In this document: positions 8,878 through 16,999 of the stretch, in pieces
How positions within the stretch are numbered: the stretch's first letter is position 1
How the letters are laid out: each line of letters starts with the position of its first letter
Source of the DNA: Tritrichomonas musculus
Taxonomy: Eukaryota; Parabasalia; Tritrichomonadida; Tritrichomonadidae
DNA: 64,000 bases
Assembly: GCA_039105265.1 (NCBI GenBank)
Contig: JAPFFF010000019.1
Coordinates: forward strand, 2,016,501-2,080,500
Direction of reading: 5' to 3'
Notes under the pieces: model-generated
The model's database searches: none
Told to the model about the DNA's origin: nothing
The model's input: the letters and a program-made list of their open reading frames with translations, nothing else
Position numbers and translations under genes: made by a program

Positions 8878-9144
8878 TTAGATTTTATCGCATCGAGGGA
8901 CAACTGAATGATTTAATGAATAAGTGTGAAAATTCAATTTTTTTGTTGTTGATACTTGAGGTTCATGTTGAATACTTCCTTTATCCTCATATTTCTTAAC
9001 AGTTGGTGCAGAATTAATTCTGGTACGTTCTTTTTGCATTTTAAGTTGTAATCTATCGTAGTGATTCATTCTTTTATCATCATGAATGGTTCGTTTTTGT
9101 TCATAACTCGTAGAGTTTGAACTCACTTGTGAGTGAAAGGACAT
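8878..9144 (-). CDS. Conserved small basic protein (88 aa)
   Basis: It is homologous to a 77-aa protein of Mav-B (34490-34723). Shared blocks are YEQ-R-T-HDDK, QKERTRINS, PTVKKYE-KG and a hydrophobic tail near LNHS. It is rich in Lys, Arg, Gln and His with little hydrophobic core, so it is probably disordered or nucleic-acid binding. It is divergent from the 76-aa coiled-coil gene with a 15-bp gap between start codons, and the same 15-bp gap exists in Mav-B. No family is recognised. Confidence 0.75.
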   Translation of the reverse strand: MSFHSQVSSNSTSYEQKRTIHDDKRMNHYDRLQLKMQKERTRINSAPTVKKYEDKGSIQHEPQVSTTKKLNFHTYSLNHSVVPRCDKI

Positions 9145-9159
9145 TTTTGCTTCGATTAA

Positions 9160-9390
9160 ATGTCTGAATTAAACGAATATAAGAAGGAGATTCCTGAACT
9201 TAAACGTATCAAACGAACCCTCAAAGAAAAATGTTATGATTACAAGCAACATCTAAATAATGTCAAATCTGGAATGCTTGGTTCCAGTGGGCTTGCTGTT
9301 CGTGAATCATTAATTGAAGATATTAATTCATTAAAGGAAAAAGTAAAAAAATTGGAAAACGAATTGAATGAATTAGCTAACAAGGATTGA
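9160..9390 (+). CDS. Conserved coiled-coil protein (76 aa)
   Basis: The protein is 75% or so identical by eye to the 77-aa protein of Mav-B (34739-34972). Shared blocks are LNEYKKEIP, KQHLNNVK, GMLGS-GLA-RESLIEDINSLKEKV. The C-terminal 35 residues are a leucine-heptad coiled coil. A fragment of just its last 25 codons survives at 58979-59056 next to the right end of Mav-C. High conservation for so small a protein suggests a structural contact, perhaps with the 230-aa protein encoded immediately downstream. Function unknown. Confidence 0.8.
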   Translation: MSELNEYKKEIPELKRIKRTLKEKCYDYKQHLNNVKSGMLGSSGLAVRESLIEDINSLKEKVKKLENELNELANKD

Positions 9391-9427
9391 GTAATCTACG
9401 AATAAAGGTTTTTTTAGATTGAAATCA

Positions 9428-10111
9428 ATGTCGAATGTATTACGGAAAGCAAGAATATTAAGTTCTGAAAATGATGCTTCGGTAAAACAGAGCCAAGAAA
9501 CTAATGTTGAAATCAAAATCAAACCATCGAATTCACAACCGGTTGGTCAACCAATTAGTCAACCTGTTTATTACCCAAATGTTCCCCAAATGAATTCACA
9601 ATCTAGGGACGTAAATTTTACTATACCGGAGGAGAATTCTCAATATCAATTTCAACCTCCAACAAGCAAAGCGCCAGCCGGAGCTGGCTTGCCTGCGACT
9701 ATTGTCCGAGACAAGGGTATCATCGATTTGGGAAACCACATAGTGGCTGAGGGCGGTTCCACCGACGTAGTCGAAGCCCGAAATGAAATTGAGGATTTGA
9801 CTGTCAAGAACAAATTTTTAGAAACACTTCTTTCAATTTATGAATTAAATCCACTTCGTGTAAATAATTACTTGGTTTGTCACTCAAATTCATTGATGGA
9901 ATTAATTAAAATACTAACACATGCTGATAAAGTTGAACTTATTATTGATGAAGATTCTGGTTGTACGGGATGTGTATCGAAGAATAAATATTTAGAAATC
10001 CAACGAATTCTTGTCACAAAAGATGGTAAATCAAATGATTTGAAATATGGTTACAATGATGTTTATGCACAACTTGTTCGATATGGTATTTCACTTAAAT
10101 TATGTGTTTAA
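9428..10111 (+). CDS. Conserved Maverick protein with disordered N-terminus (227 aa)
   Basis: The start at 9428 is chosen because MSNVL-RARILSSENDAS aligns with the homologues at 34992 and 56845; an in-frame ATG at 9419 adds three residues. The N-terminal half is Pro/Gln/Asn-rich. The C-terminal 110 residues are strongly conserved: NKFLETLLSIYELNPL, LVCHSNSLMELIK, ADKVELIIDED, a Cys pair (C-T-G-C here, C-S-G-C in Mav-C), IQRILV and LVRYGIS. The Cys pair could bind metal. A segment of about 30 residues between the halves (from KAPAGAG) is unique to this copy and encoded by a hairpin array. It precedes the micro-membrane protein and ATPase in all three elements, suggesting a role in packaging or assembly. 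Confidence 0.82.
   Translation: MSNVLRKARILSSENDASVKQSQETNVEIKIKPSNSQPVGQPISQPVYYPNVPQMNSQSRDVNFTIPEENSQYQFQPPTSKAPAGAGLPATIVRDKGIIDLGNHIVAEGGSTDVVEARNEIEDLTVKNKFLETLLSIYELNPLRVNNYLVCHSNSLMELIKILTHADKVELIIDEDSGCTGCVSKNKYLEIQRILVTKDGKSNDLKYGYNDVYAQLVRYGISLKLCV
9673..9773. repeat. Array of five mini-hairpins inside a coding region
   Basis: In about 100 bp there are GCCAGC/GCTGGC (9673-9688, loop CGGA), TTGTC/GACAA (9702-9714, loop CGA), CCAC/GTGG (9736-9746, loop ATA), CGGT/ACCG (9754-9764, loop TCC) and CGAC/GTCG (9763-9773, loop GTA). The stretch is GC-rich, in frame and missing from both homologous genes. Confidence 0.8.
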
Positions 10112-10121
10112 AATTATTCAA

Positions 10122-10253
10122 ATGATTTCTGAAATTCTTTTGGGAACTATTTTGGTTGTTCATGTTATTGAATTGTGTGTAATAATTGCTGTTTTCAAAG
10201 AAGATGAACCCCCTAAACTCACAGAGGAGATGCGTTCGAAGCTTTACTCATAA
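10122..10253 (+). CDS. Micro membrane protein (43 aa)
   Basis: The short frame encodes a hydrophobic stretch of about 20 residues (ILLGTILVVHVIELCVIIAV) followed by a conserved hydrophilic tail ending P-K-LTEEMRSKLYS. The same layout and tail recur at 35586-35705 (39 aa) and 57431-57562 (43 aa), each between the 227-aa-type gene and the ATPase gene. Conservation of position, length and tail across diverged elements shows it is a real gene. It is predicted to be a single-pass membrane protein; a role in an internal virion membrane or in egress is speculation. Confidence 0.8.
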   Translation: MISEILLGTILVVHVIELCVIIAVFKEDEPPKLTEEMRSKLYS

Positions 10254-10256
10254 TAA

Positions 10257-11174
10257 ATGTTAAAACCCAGCAAATTTGATTACAAAACAATATTTTTTTC
10301 AGATACTTCTGACTATGATGATGACTTTGAGTCATTCGAAGAACACAAGATGATTATGAAGCCTATTATGATTGAAAAGCCCTTTGATATTGATTTTGAA
10401 ATGAATCGAGCGTACAAAAAAAATGAATCAAAAATAATGTCAGAATCTATTCGTCCAATTGGCCCTGGAATCTATGCTAATTATAATTCTCTAAACATTA
10501 TTGTTGGAGCTCAGGGTAAAGGTAAATCGCACATTGTATTAAGAGATATAATTCAAATATCTCGATTGAAGGAGTCAAATGTACATCTAATTGTGTATAT
10601 TAGCAAGAATGGAATTATAAATGATTCAACATTTGAAGCTCAACGCGAATTGATAAATTTACCTGTGAAAGTTGTTTCCGACACAAATGCTGAAGCTTAT
10701 TTAAAAGAATTGGATTTATGGAAGGAATTATATATTAAATATTCCAGCACAAGTAGGATTACGATTAATGAAGATAAACTAGAAAAAATGTTTCAATTCC
10801 TTAATATCAATAAACTTGGAAAACCAAACGTTCCATTAAATACAATAATTCTGTGTGAAGACTTCATTAAATCGAAATTGTTAAAATCTGCTTACTTCAC
10901 AAATTACATAACTCAATTACGACACAAACATTCAATCGTTTATGTGAACGTTCAATTCTTCAAAGCGATTCCAACAGATTATAAGAATAATTGTACTTCA
11001 TTCTTTATTTTCAATGGATTCTCAAGGCAGAAGTTGAATTACATATATCAACAAGTTGTTATGCCAGTTGAATTTGAAGATTTGTGGAGACAATATAATC
11101 GAATGAAGAATCATGATTTTGTTTTGGTGAATACACGAGAAGGAAGTATTGAATTTATAAGATTCAACCAGTAA
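10257..11174 (+). CDS. ATP: Packaging ATPase, FtsK/HerA type (305 aa)
   Basis: The protein would power DNA translocation into capsids. Walker A is GAQGKGKS at residues 84-91 and Walker B is IILCED with acidic residues 201-202. Downstream are conserved THxxxQLRHKHSIVYVNVQFFKAI-type and SRQKL-YIYQQV blocks, the former fitting a sensor region. Length is typical of Polinton ATPases. The first 60 residues are acidic and variable. It starts 3 bases after the stop of the micro-membrane gene, so the two are likely on one transcript or translated from tightly packed promoters. Its 3' end faces the 165-aa gene. Confidence 0.92.
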   Translation: MLKPSKFDYKTIFFSDTSDYDDDFESFEEHKMIMKPIMIEKPFDIDFEMNRAYKKNESKIMSESIRPIGPGIYANYNSLNIIVGAQGKGKSHIVLRDIIQISRLKESNVHLIVYISKNGIINDSTFEAQRELINLPVKVVSDTNAEAYLKELDLWKELYIKYSSTSRITINEDKLEKMFQFLNINKLGKPNVPLNTIILCEDFIKSKLLKSAYFTNYITQLRHKHSIVYVNVQFFKAIPTDYKNNCTSFFIFNGFSRQKLNYIYQQVVMPVEFEDLWRQYNRMKNHDFVLVNTREGSIEFIRFNQ

Positions 11175-11265
11175 GCACAAAAAAAAATATTTTGGCTATG
11201 CTAAATCCGCTAGAAACCATACACAATTAACAGTTAACTGTTAAATAGACAAAAAAATATTCAAT

Positions 11266-11763
11266 TTATTCGTCAAGAACAATATCTTGATGGTTTCCTT
11301 TAAATATTTGTGGTTCAGGTATTTCATATTTCTCGCGAAGTTTCAAAATCATTTCTTGATTTGATTTGTTAATTCGTTCAATTGAATAATTGTAAAACGA
11401 ATGTTCTTTAAATGTTTGAACATCTGTATTACCATTAACAAATGTTTCAAAAGAATTTATGTTAATCCTTCGTCGGAGATTTGATGTTAGAATTACATGT
11501 TCAAGATTCATATCTTTCAATTGATTTGGATAAATTCGTGTGATTTTTTTGTCAACGTTTGTTAATGAAATGTATAACACACGAACAAGGTAAGTACCTT
11601 TTCCGATATTAATTGGAAATCGTTCACAAAGTAATGTAAAATCACATTTTTGATATTCATCTGGATTTGGTAATAATGAGATTAATGAATTGATGTATTC
11701 ATATACTCGAAGGTTTGGGCCAACTTTGTTGGCACTGCAATTTTCAATTGCCGTTGTTGTCAT
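11266..11763 (-). CDS. Conserved Maverick protein (165 aa), convergent with ATPase
   Basis: Homologues are at 36569-37018 (149 aa) and 58490-58948 (152 aa), always convergent with the ATPase gene. Conserved blocks are VYEYINSLI, CDFTLLCERFP, VLYISL-N, a Leu-Glu-x-Ile-x-Leu-T-S/T-N-RRR stretch and a C-terminal PEPQ-F-G--Q-IVLDE. No His-Asp-Cys arrangement typical of adenovirus-like proteases is seen, so I do not assign it as the Polinton protease. Residues about 5-17 (around ENCSANKVG) are encoded by two adjacent hairpins absent from the other copies. Function unknown; context suggests a virion or assembly protein. Confidence 0.82.
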   Translation of the reverse strand: MTTTAIENCSANKVGPNLRVYEYINSLISLLPNPDEYQKCDFTLLCERFPINIGKGTYLVRVLYISLTNVDKKITRIYPNQLKDMNLEHVILTSNLRRRININSFETFVNGNTDVQTFKEHSFYNYSIERINKSNQEMILKLREKYEIPEPQIFKGNHQDIVLDE

Positions 11764-11846
11764 TTGATTACAAAATAAAAAATTGAAAATAAATTTTAAA
11801 AATTGAGTTTTGAATTTCCTTTGGAAATACTCAGAACCATGTTCTG
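11719..11846. repeat. Four mini-hairpins at and upstream of the 165-aa gene start
   Basis: GCCAAC/GTTGGC (11719-11733, loop TTT) and GCAATT/AATTGC (11737-11751, loop TTC) lie in the N-terminal coding part. TTTCC/GGAAA (11815-11827, loop TTT) and CAGAAC/GTTCTG (11832-11846, loop CAT) lie in the intergenic stretch that follows. All have 5-6 bp stems and 3-nt loops. Confidence 0.75.
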
Positions 11847-11883
11847 TGAAAGAAATGCAAAAAAAAATATTTTGTTAAGTAAT

Positions 11884-12759
11884 TTATTCAAAATATTGAA
11901 AATCATTAAAATACATTTCAATCATTTCATGCAATTGGTTTAACAATTCAATTCGTGCATAAACGACACATTTATCAATTCTCATATCATTTTCATTGAA
12001 ATTCTCATGAATCAAATTTTTGATATCACGATTGCATGACATTGAGATTGGTAAATTATCTCTGAAAAACCAGTTTTCTTCCTGGTTATTGAAATGATTT
12101 CGAATTCTTGATAATGAATCAAAATGTCTTCGAACAAGATGTAATTTAACATGTGTTGGTGTATCTGGAATTGATTCCTTCCAAATGAAGAAAACATAAT
12201 CGTGTTCATGATTATTTGGAACAGTTCTTGGAATTAAATTGTTAATTTGATTTTGTTGGTCATTGATTTGAATTTGTTGTATATAAATTTCAGAATCTTT
12301 TTCATAAATTCGACTTTTATGCCAATCAATTGACATTTCATTAATATCATTTTGAAATTTCAATTCATTAATTTGTTCTTGTAATTGATTGCGTTGCTGA
12401 TTAAAGTATGAATCAAGAAGTTTCATTATATCAAATGAATATGATGGGGAACACCAAATAGCAATATGATTAACAAGTAAACGGTGAACATAAATTCCTC
12501 GTAAATTGATTGGAAGAAATGGTCGATTTTCATATAATTTCTCATCCGGCGAAATTCCTCCGGATGCGTTTATGTAATCAAGAAGTTCTTTAGAACTTTG
12601 ATTTTGAAACCAATGACGAGCTGGTTTATTTGAATGACAGGAATTGATTATAGATTGAATTTGAAACATGTCATCAGATTTGGAGTGAATGATTCTAAGT
12701 TGTTCATTGTATTGTAAATATTCGTATTCATCATTGATTGGTGTAACAATTGTGTTCAT
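11884..12759 (-). CDS. KilA-N domain protein (291 aa)
   Basis: The N-terminal 120 residues fit the KilA-N DNA-binding domain of large DNA viruses: a short beta-rich start (YNEQLRIIHSKSDDMFQIQSII), a Trp in RHWFQN, then RGIYVHRLLVNHIAIWCSP, which matches the domain's W-x-H-P-x-L-type core. A coiled coil of about 45 residues and a C-terminal domain with VFFIWKE, LVRRHF and NLPISM-x-N-R follow. The 252-aa homologue of Mav-D (61282-62040) shares both domains. In both elements it lies directly downstream of POLB on the same strand; Mav-B and Mav-C have no copy. It is probably a regulatory or replication accessory protein. A palindrome (CATCCGG/CCGGATG, 12543-12566) encodes a variable loop. Confidence 0.85.
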   Translation of the reverse strand: MNTIVTPINDEYEYLQYNEQLRIIHSKSDDMFQIQSIINSCHSNKPARHWFQNQSSKELLDYINASGGISPDEKLYENRPFLPINLRGIYVHRLLVNHIAIWCSPSYSFDIMKLLDSYFNQQRNQLQEQINELKFQNDINEMSIDWHKSRIYEKDSEIYIQQIQINDQQNQINNLIPRTVPNNHEHDYVFFIWKESIPDTPTHVKLHLVRRHFDSLSRIRNHFNNQEENWFFRDNLPISMSCNRDIKNLIHENFNENDMRIDKCVVYARIELLNQLHEMIEMYFNDFQYFE

Positions 12760-13624
12760 TTTTGAAGAAGAAAAAAAATTAAAAAAAAATTAAATTTGAA
12801 AAATAAATTTTATTAATCCACTTTTTGAATAGAATAATATAAATGTGAAAATTTCATGTTTACAGTTGATTTGAGAATCTGATTTTTAAAATATATATTA
12901 CTATATAAGTCCGCAATATAATTGTATAATTACTTTGTTTCACTGAGCTAAAGAAGTTGATTATTAAAAATGTTAATATTTTTTTCACACTGATTTCATA
13001 GAATAAACTTATTATGATACTGTAAAACGTTGTTTTATTGATGTTCTTGTGTAACTAATTGCGATTAGCTATTTTATTTGAAATTTGAATTTTCAAGATA
13101 TTAGATGAGATAATCATCTGAAACCAAAAATCGAAAAAGTGAAATATTTGAAATTGGGGTTATGTGATGATTACAAATATATATGATATTTGTTCCAAAA
13201 GATGCTCTGGATATAAAATTCGAAAAATCGGAAATTTCCGTAAAATTGAGAGAGCATTGAATTTAAAAATTTTATAATTGAATAGAAGATGCCATGCTCA
13301 GAATTTATCAGATTTCTCTGATGAATTTTATTTAAGAAGTAATTCAATTTATCAGATTCTGCAGAATTCTTTCACAATTATTACAGATTTGTCGGATGAT
13401 TTTAATTTGAATAGTAATTCAAAATTACAGATTTGTCGGATGATTTTAATTTGAGAACTCTATCAAAAATACAGATTTGTCGGATGATTCTAATTTGAAT
13501 AGTAATTCAATTTTACCGAAAAATTAGATTTATAAGATAATTCAAATAACGAATAAAAAAAATATTTTTAATAATTTATTTTTCATATATTTTTTCGAGT
13601 ATGGGATTTCCCATAGTCGTCATT
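12760..13624. other. 865-bp gene-free, very AT-rich spacer with 44-bp iterons
   Basis: No supportable gene is present. The right third holds the 44-bp repeats listed separately and their decayed relatives from about 13305. In Mav-D the same KilA-N to POLB junction is only 91 bp, so this spacer is an expansion or insertion specific to Mav-A. Confidence 0.7.
13383..13514. repeat. Three 44-bp tandem repeats
   Basis: Copies start at 13383, 13427 and 13471, each beginning ACAGATTTGTCGGATGATT and spaced exactly 44 bp apart. Weaker copies lie on both sides (about 13305-13380 and after 13514). It may be a minisatellite or a protein-binding iteron array downstream of POLB. Confidence 0.8.
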
Positions 13625-16244
13625 TCATTGAATAATATAATCATTAGCAGTAATTCCTTTAACAAATGGTGCACATGAATTATTTTCTAAAACAATCATT
13701 TTTGTATGTAAACCAGTTAACGCATTTTTTTGAATAGTCAATTTTGACATTTGATTTCCATTCATTTGAAGATTAATATTCTTACCTTGTTTAACAGAAT
13801 TGTTTTCAATAATATCTTTATAATCAGATGATTTGATTACATTCTTCTTAAGCGATACTCCTTTTAATTTTAGAGATTTGGTTTGTCCATTATTATTCCA
13901 AATGGTATAACATTTGGGTGCAAGAGCAATCATGTTTTCACCTGTTTTTTCAATAGCACAACCAAGAACCTTTTTTTCATCTTCGATTGTATTAATTGAA
14001 GGGTTTGGCATGAATTCGTAAACATGTTTGTCATAGAATTCTTTGTTTTTGATAACATGATTGAATAATTGAGTTGGAGGTTCATTTGGATTACCTGAAA
14101 CAGCATAGTACATTGAATCAGTATCTCCTTCAATATAATGAATTTTATCCATGTCCAAGCATTTATTCATGAAATCGTAATAGAATGTTAAATACCAGAA
14201 TTTGGCATTATCAAGTGTCCAAAGTGATTCTTGTAAACAAGTTGTACAATGATATGATTTTGGAGAATGTTGTATCATAAATGTGTTATCATTTAATTGA
14301 GCACCTCCCATATAAGTTTGTGATATAATTGATTGATAAGCCTTATTTGCATCACAAATTTTGATTTTAGAGAACTTCTCAGTATTCATTCCATCATATC
14401 CATAAGAACCATTCATTGAGATTTTGTAGAACTTCTCATTCCCCTTTGATTTACCAGATATGATATCCTGACGTTTTTTCATAAATTCATTAACAAATTG
14501 GTTGAATCCAGTGTGACATTCATATTGTGAAACAGATTTGACATCATCGATTATCAATCCGTGGTCGAGAAGGAACCAAAGGTAATAATTTGAGAAAACC
14601 ATGTATTCCCCATTTGTGTCAAGCAACATTGTTAATTTACGTTCTTCCTTATCGATTGAATTTAAATTGTTTGATTTCATGTAATTGTACATGTATGAAC
14701 CAATTGTTTCTTCATTATTTGTGATATTAATGTTTCGAAATACTGGTGGGAAATTAATGAAATAATTGATTTTTGATTTGGGACATGATAGTTTCACAAC
14801 AGCATAGAAAACATAATTTGGTTTATTTGAAAAACGTGATTTTGAAGTTATGATTTTCATACAACGTTCTCGAGATTGTTTATCCTTTGCTTCAATCCTT
14901 CGAATGAAAGCACCTGGCATGAACATAATTCCTCCATGGTACTTAATAAATGGATGTGAATTTGATGAAAATGATGAAGGATAAAGTGAATTGAAATCAA
15001 TTCCAAGAATATGTGTTTGAACGTTTTGAGTTTCATAAGAGATTACCTTGTTATTAATTCCGTCGTAACGGAATTTGTTGATATGAGTTTCACCTTTGAT
15101 GTTAACACGATGCATTACATTTGATAATCCACCAGCAATTGCATTTCGAATTGTATAATATTCATCTTCATTATTTATCAAAGTTGGAAGATGATGTAGT
15201 TTGCAATATTTTTTTAATTGAATTCTCAATGCAGTTATTTTTGGGTCATCTCGTTTTCGAAGTTTATTGCATTCAGCGCAAGCCAACAAACAATTTGAAA
15301 ATTCATGTCCAATATCATTGTTAATTCTATCAAGAGTTGGTTTGTTTTGATATGTGAAATGCTCTTTACAAAGATGACATTTACCTTTAATTGGGTCATT
15401 GTAAAGTTTGAGAAATTCTTTGTAATCATTGGATGAAACACATTTTGAAAGGTCTCTTTTAGGATTATGAGTAAGATTGTATCGTTCATCTTGTTTGTAA
15501 TAATTTTCACATTTGAATTGCCACCATTTAGGATTTGGAATGAATTCGTTGTATTTATGTATAGGATTGTAATTTTCATGAGGATTGAAATCCTTGTATG
15601 CCAGAGCATATTTTATACAAGATGCATTCTTAGATAATGATAAATTGGATATCAAATCAACTTTGTATTGAGCATTGAGTTGAATTAAATTGTCAATTGG
15701 TTTAATCATCATTTCAACATCATTGTCATTATAAGCAAGCAAGTAATCCCATCGTGTTTTATAGTTTTTAGCATCTTCGAGATAGATTTGATAATCAGAT
15801 TCTGAGAGTGGATTTTTTTGGTTGAGATAGCTGTCAAAGTCGTTGTATGAAAATGGTTCGGATTTAGATAATACTTCATTGTAGTTTGATGAATTGACAG
15901 CCTCATATGGGAAAACACCTTTCACAGAATTAGTTTCACCACCAAAATCAATACCAAATTGTTTTAATGTACCTCCAGCAACAAATGATTGAGCATCAAT
16001 GAATCGTAATTTTGTTGGAAGGTGGTCTGAAACGAGAATGAATTGTTTTAATGAAGATATTGTTCCAATTAATGAATTTGATTCAACTTTCCAGTGTGAA
16101 TGATTGAGATATTTCTTGAACAAATTAGAATCAAATCTTGATGAATTAAATCCGAAAACGGTTATGGTATAAATATTTGTATCAATATCATAAATTTTAT
16201 CAGCAGGTAGAAACGATTTGTCATAAACGATTTTATCATTCAGT
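13625..16244 (-). pseudogene. POLB: POLB of Mav-A, C-terminal part, split by Mav-B
   Basis: This piece holds the end of the exonuclease domain and all of the polymerase domain: exo II FGFNSSRFDSNLF, exo III YNDNDVEMM, an internal Cys/His zinc module (CHLCKEH, LACAECNKLR), pol A DFNSLYPSSF, pol B KISMNGSYGYDG and pol C GDTDSMYY. The N-terminal part is at 37745-39978. At both edges the frame phase is the same and the six bases TTCAGT are duplicated. Without Mav-B plus one duplicate the two pieces would form one open gene of about 1,615 codons. The host copy was therefore intact when hit. An open frame reading through from the Mav-B terminus starts at 16273 but is fortuitous. Confidence 0.9.
16239..16244. 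repeat. Target site duplication of Mav-B, left copy (TTCAGT)
   Basis: The hexamer is repeated at 37745-37750 directly after the other end of Mav-B. A 6-bp duplication is the Maverick/Polinton hallmark. Confidence 0.95.
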
Positions 16245-16945
16245 AGTAGTAATGGTCTGTGCGGGATGACCATCTAATAATTTTACTCGTACCTTGCCCA
16301 GCATACCTTGCAAGCCAACAAGCTCAGGTATAAAAAATCAGGTATGTGTACTTGTTATTGTTTTTACCCGTGTTTCCATTACTAACCTATACATTTGAAT
16401 AATTTTCTGGAACCCTTTATCAACTCATTATGTTTTGATAGGATAACTAAGTTTTTACAATTTTTCAAAAATTATATTTTTTAAAAATTTTTTTATTTTT
16501 TATTTCCACTACATATAATGGAAGCCTTTGCTAATTATGCTGCTAAACAACTCCGTACATATAAAACACCTATGTACGACCTTTTTGCTAACATTTGTGA
16601 TAAAGTCATTGATGGTGACCGTGATGCTATTGATGTTGTTGAACCCTTTATTATAGACGCACAAATGGATATATTCAGAGAACAGAATCACTTATACATA
16701 TCTTTTCATGATGAAAATGCTGCTTTTCGTGAGTATGGAGAAATATTTGATTACTATATTGATGAGCTTACAGGTGATTACGATGATTATGGTATGCCAT
16801 ATCACTTTCCAAAGAAGTTTTACGATGAGGTATGGGAATTCTTCCAATACACTGATGAGGGCAAGAAATGCATGAATGAATTCAATCCAAACACTGATAA
16901 GATTCAGGAAATTTAATTAAAAAAGCGATTATTATTTTTGTATTT
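16245..16945. repeat. Mav-B left terminal inverted repeat (701 bp)
   Basis: It matches the reverse complement of 37044-37744 and diverges immediately after 16945. The outer 270 bp are non-coding with short subterminal repeats (CCTTGC and CAGGTAT-like). The inner part holds the 132-aa gene. Confidence 0.95.
16518..16916 (+). CDS. TIR-encoded acidic protein (132 aa), left copy
   Basis: The protein is identical to that encoded at 37073-37471 because the gene lies wholly in the terminal repeat. It is acidic with many aromatic residues (for example FDYYIDELTGDYDDYG) and has no family I recognise. An intact frame filling the inner TIR, with a T-rich and TTTCCACT upstream stretch, argues for a real gene rather than chance. 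Being present in two copies per element it may be dose-important early, and expression is directed inward. It is absent from the visible parts of Mav-A, Mav-C and Mav-D. Confidence 0.75.
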   Translation: MEAFANYAAKQLRTYKTPMYDLFANICDKVIDGDRDAIDVVEPFIIDAQMDIFREQNHLYISFHDENAAFREYGEIFDYYIDELTGDYDDYGMPYHFPKKFYDEVWEFFQYTDEGKKCMNEFNPNTDKIQEI

Positions 16946-16999
16946 TAAATATTTTAAATATTTTAATTTTATTCTTATACAAAACGAACCAAACGCCAA

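Noticed and set aside
11266-11763. 165-aa family as the missing adenovirus-type protease
   Set aside because: No conserved His-Asp/Glu-Cys order is visible across the three copies; the Cys residues seen are not positioned like a catalytic site.
12890-12912. Possible Maverick end (ATATTACT) after the KilA-N gene
   Set aside because: It lacks the AGTAGT form, and the KilA-N to POLB linkage is repeated in Mav-D, so Mav-A more likely continues through to 40284.
13383-13514. Repeat array as a CRISPR candidate
   Set aside because: The repeats are directly adjacent with a 44-bp period and no unique spacers, the sequence is eukaryotic, and there are no cas genes.
16245-16273. Start of an apparent 882-residue POLB frame inside the Mav-B terminus
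   Set aside because: The ATG at 16273 belongs to the inserted terminal repeat; the frame is open there only by chance, and the true gene start is at 39978.
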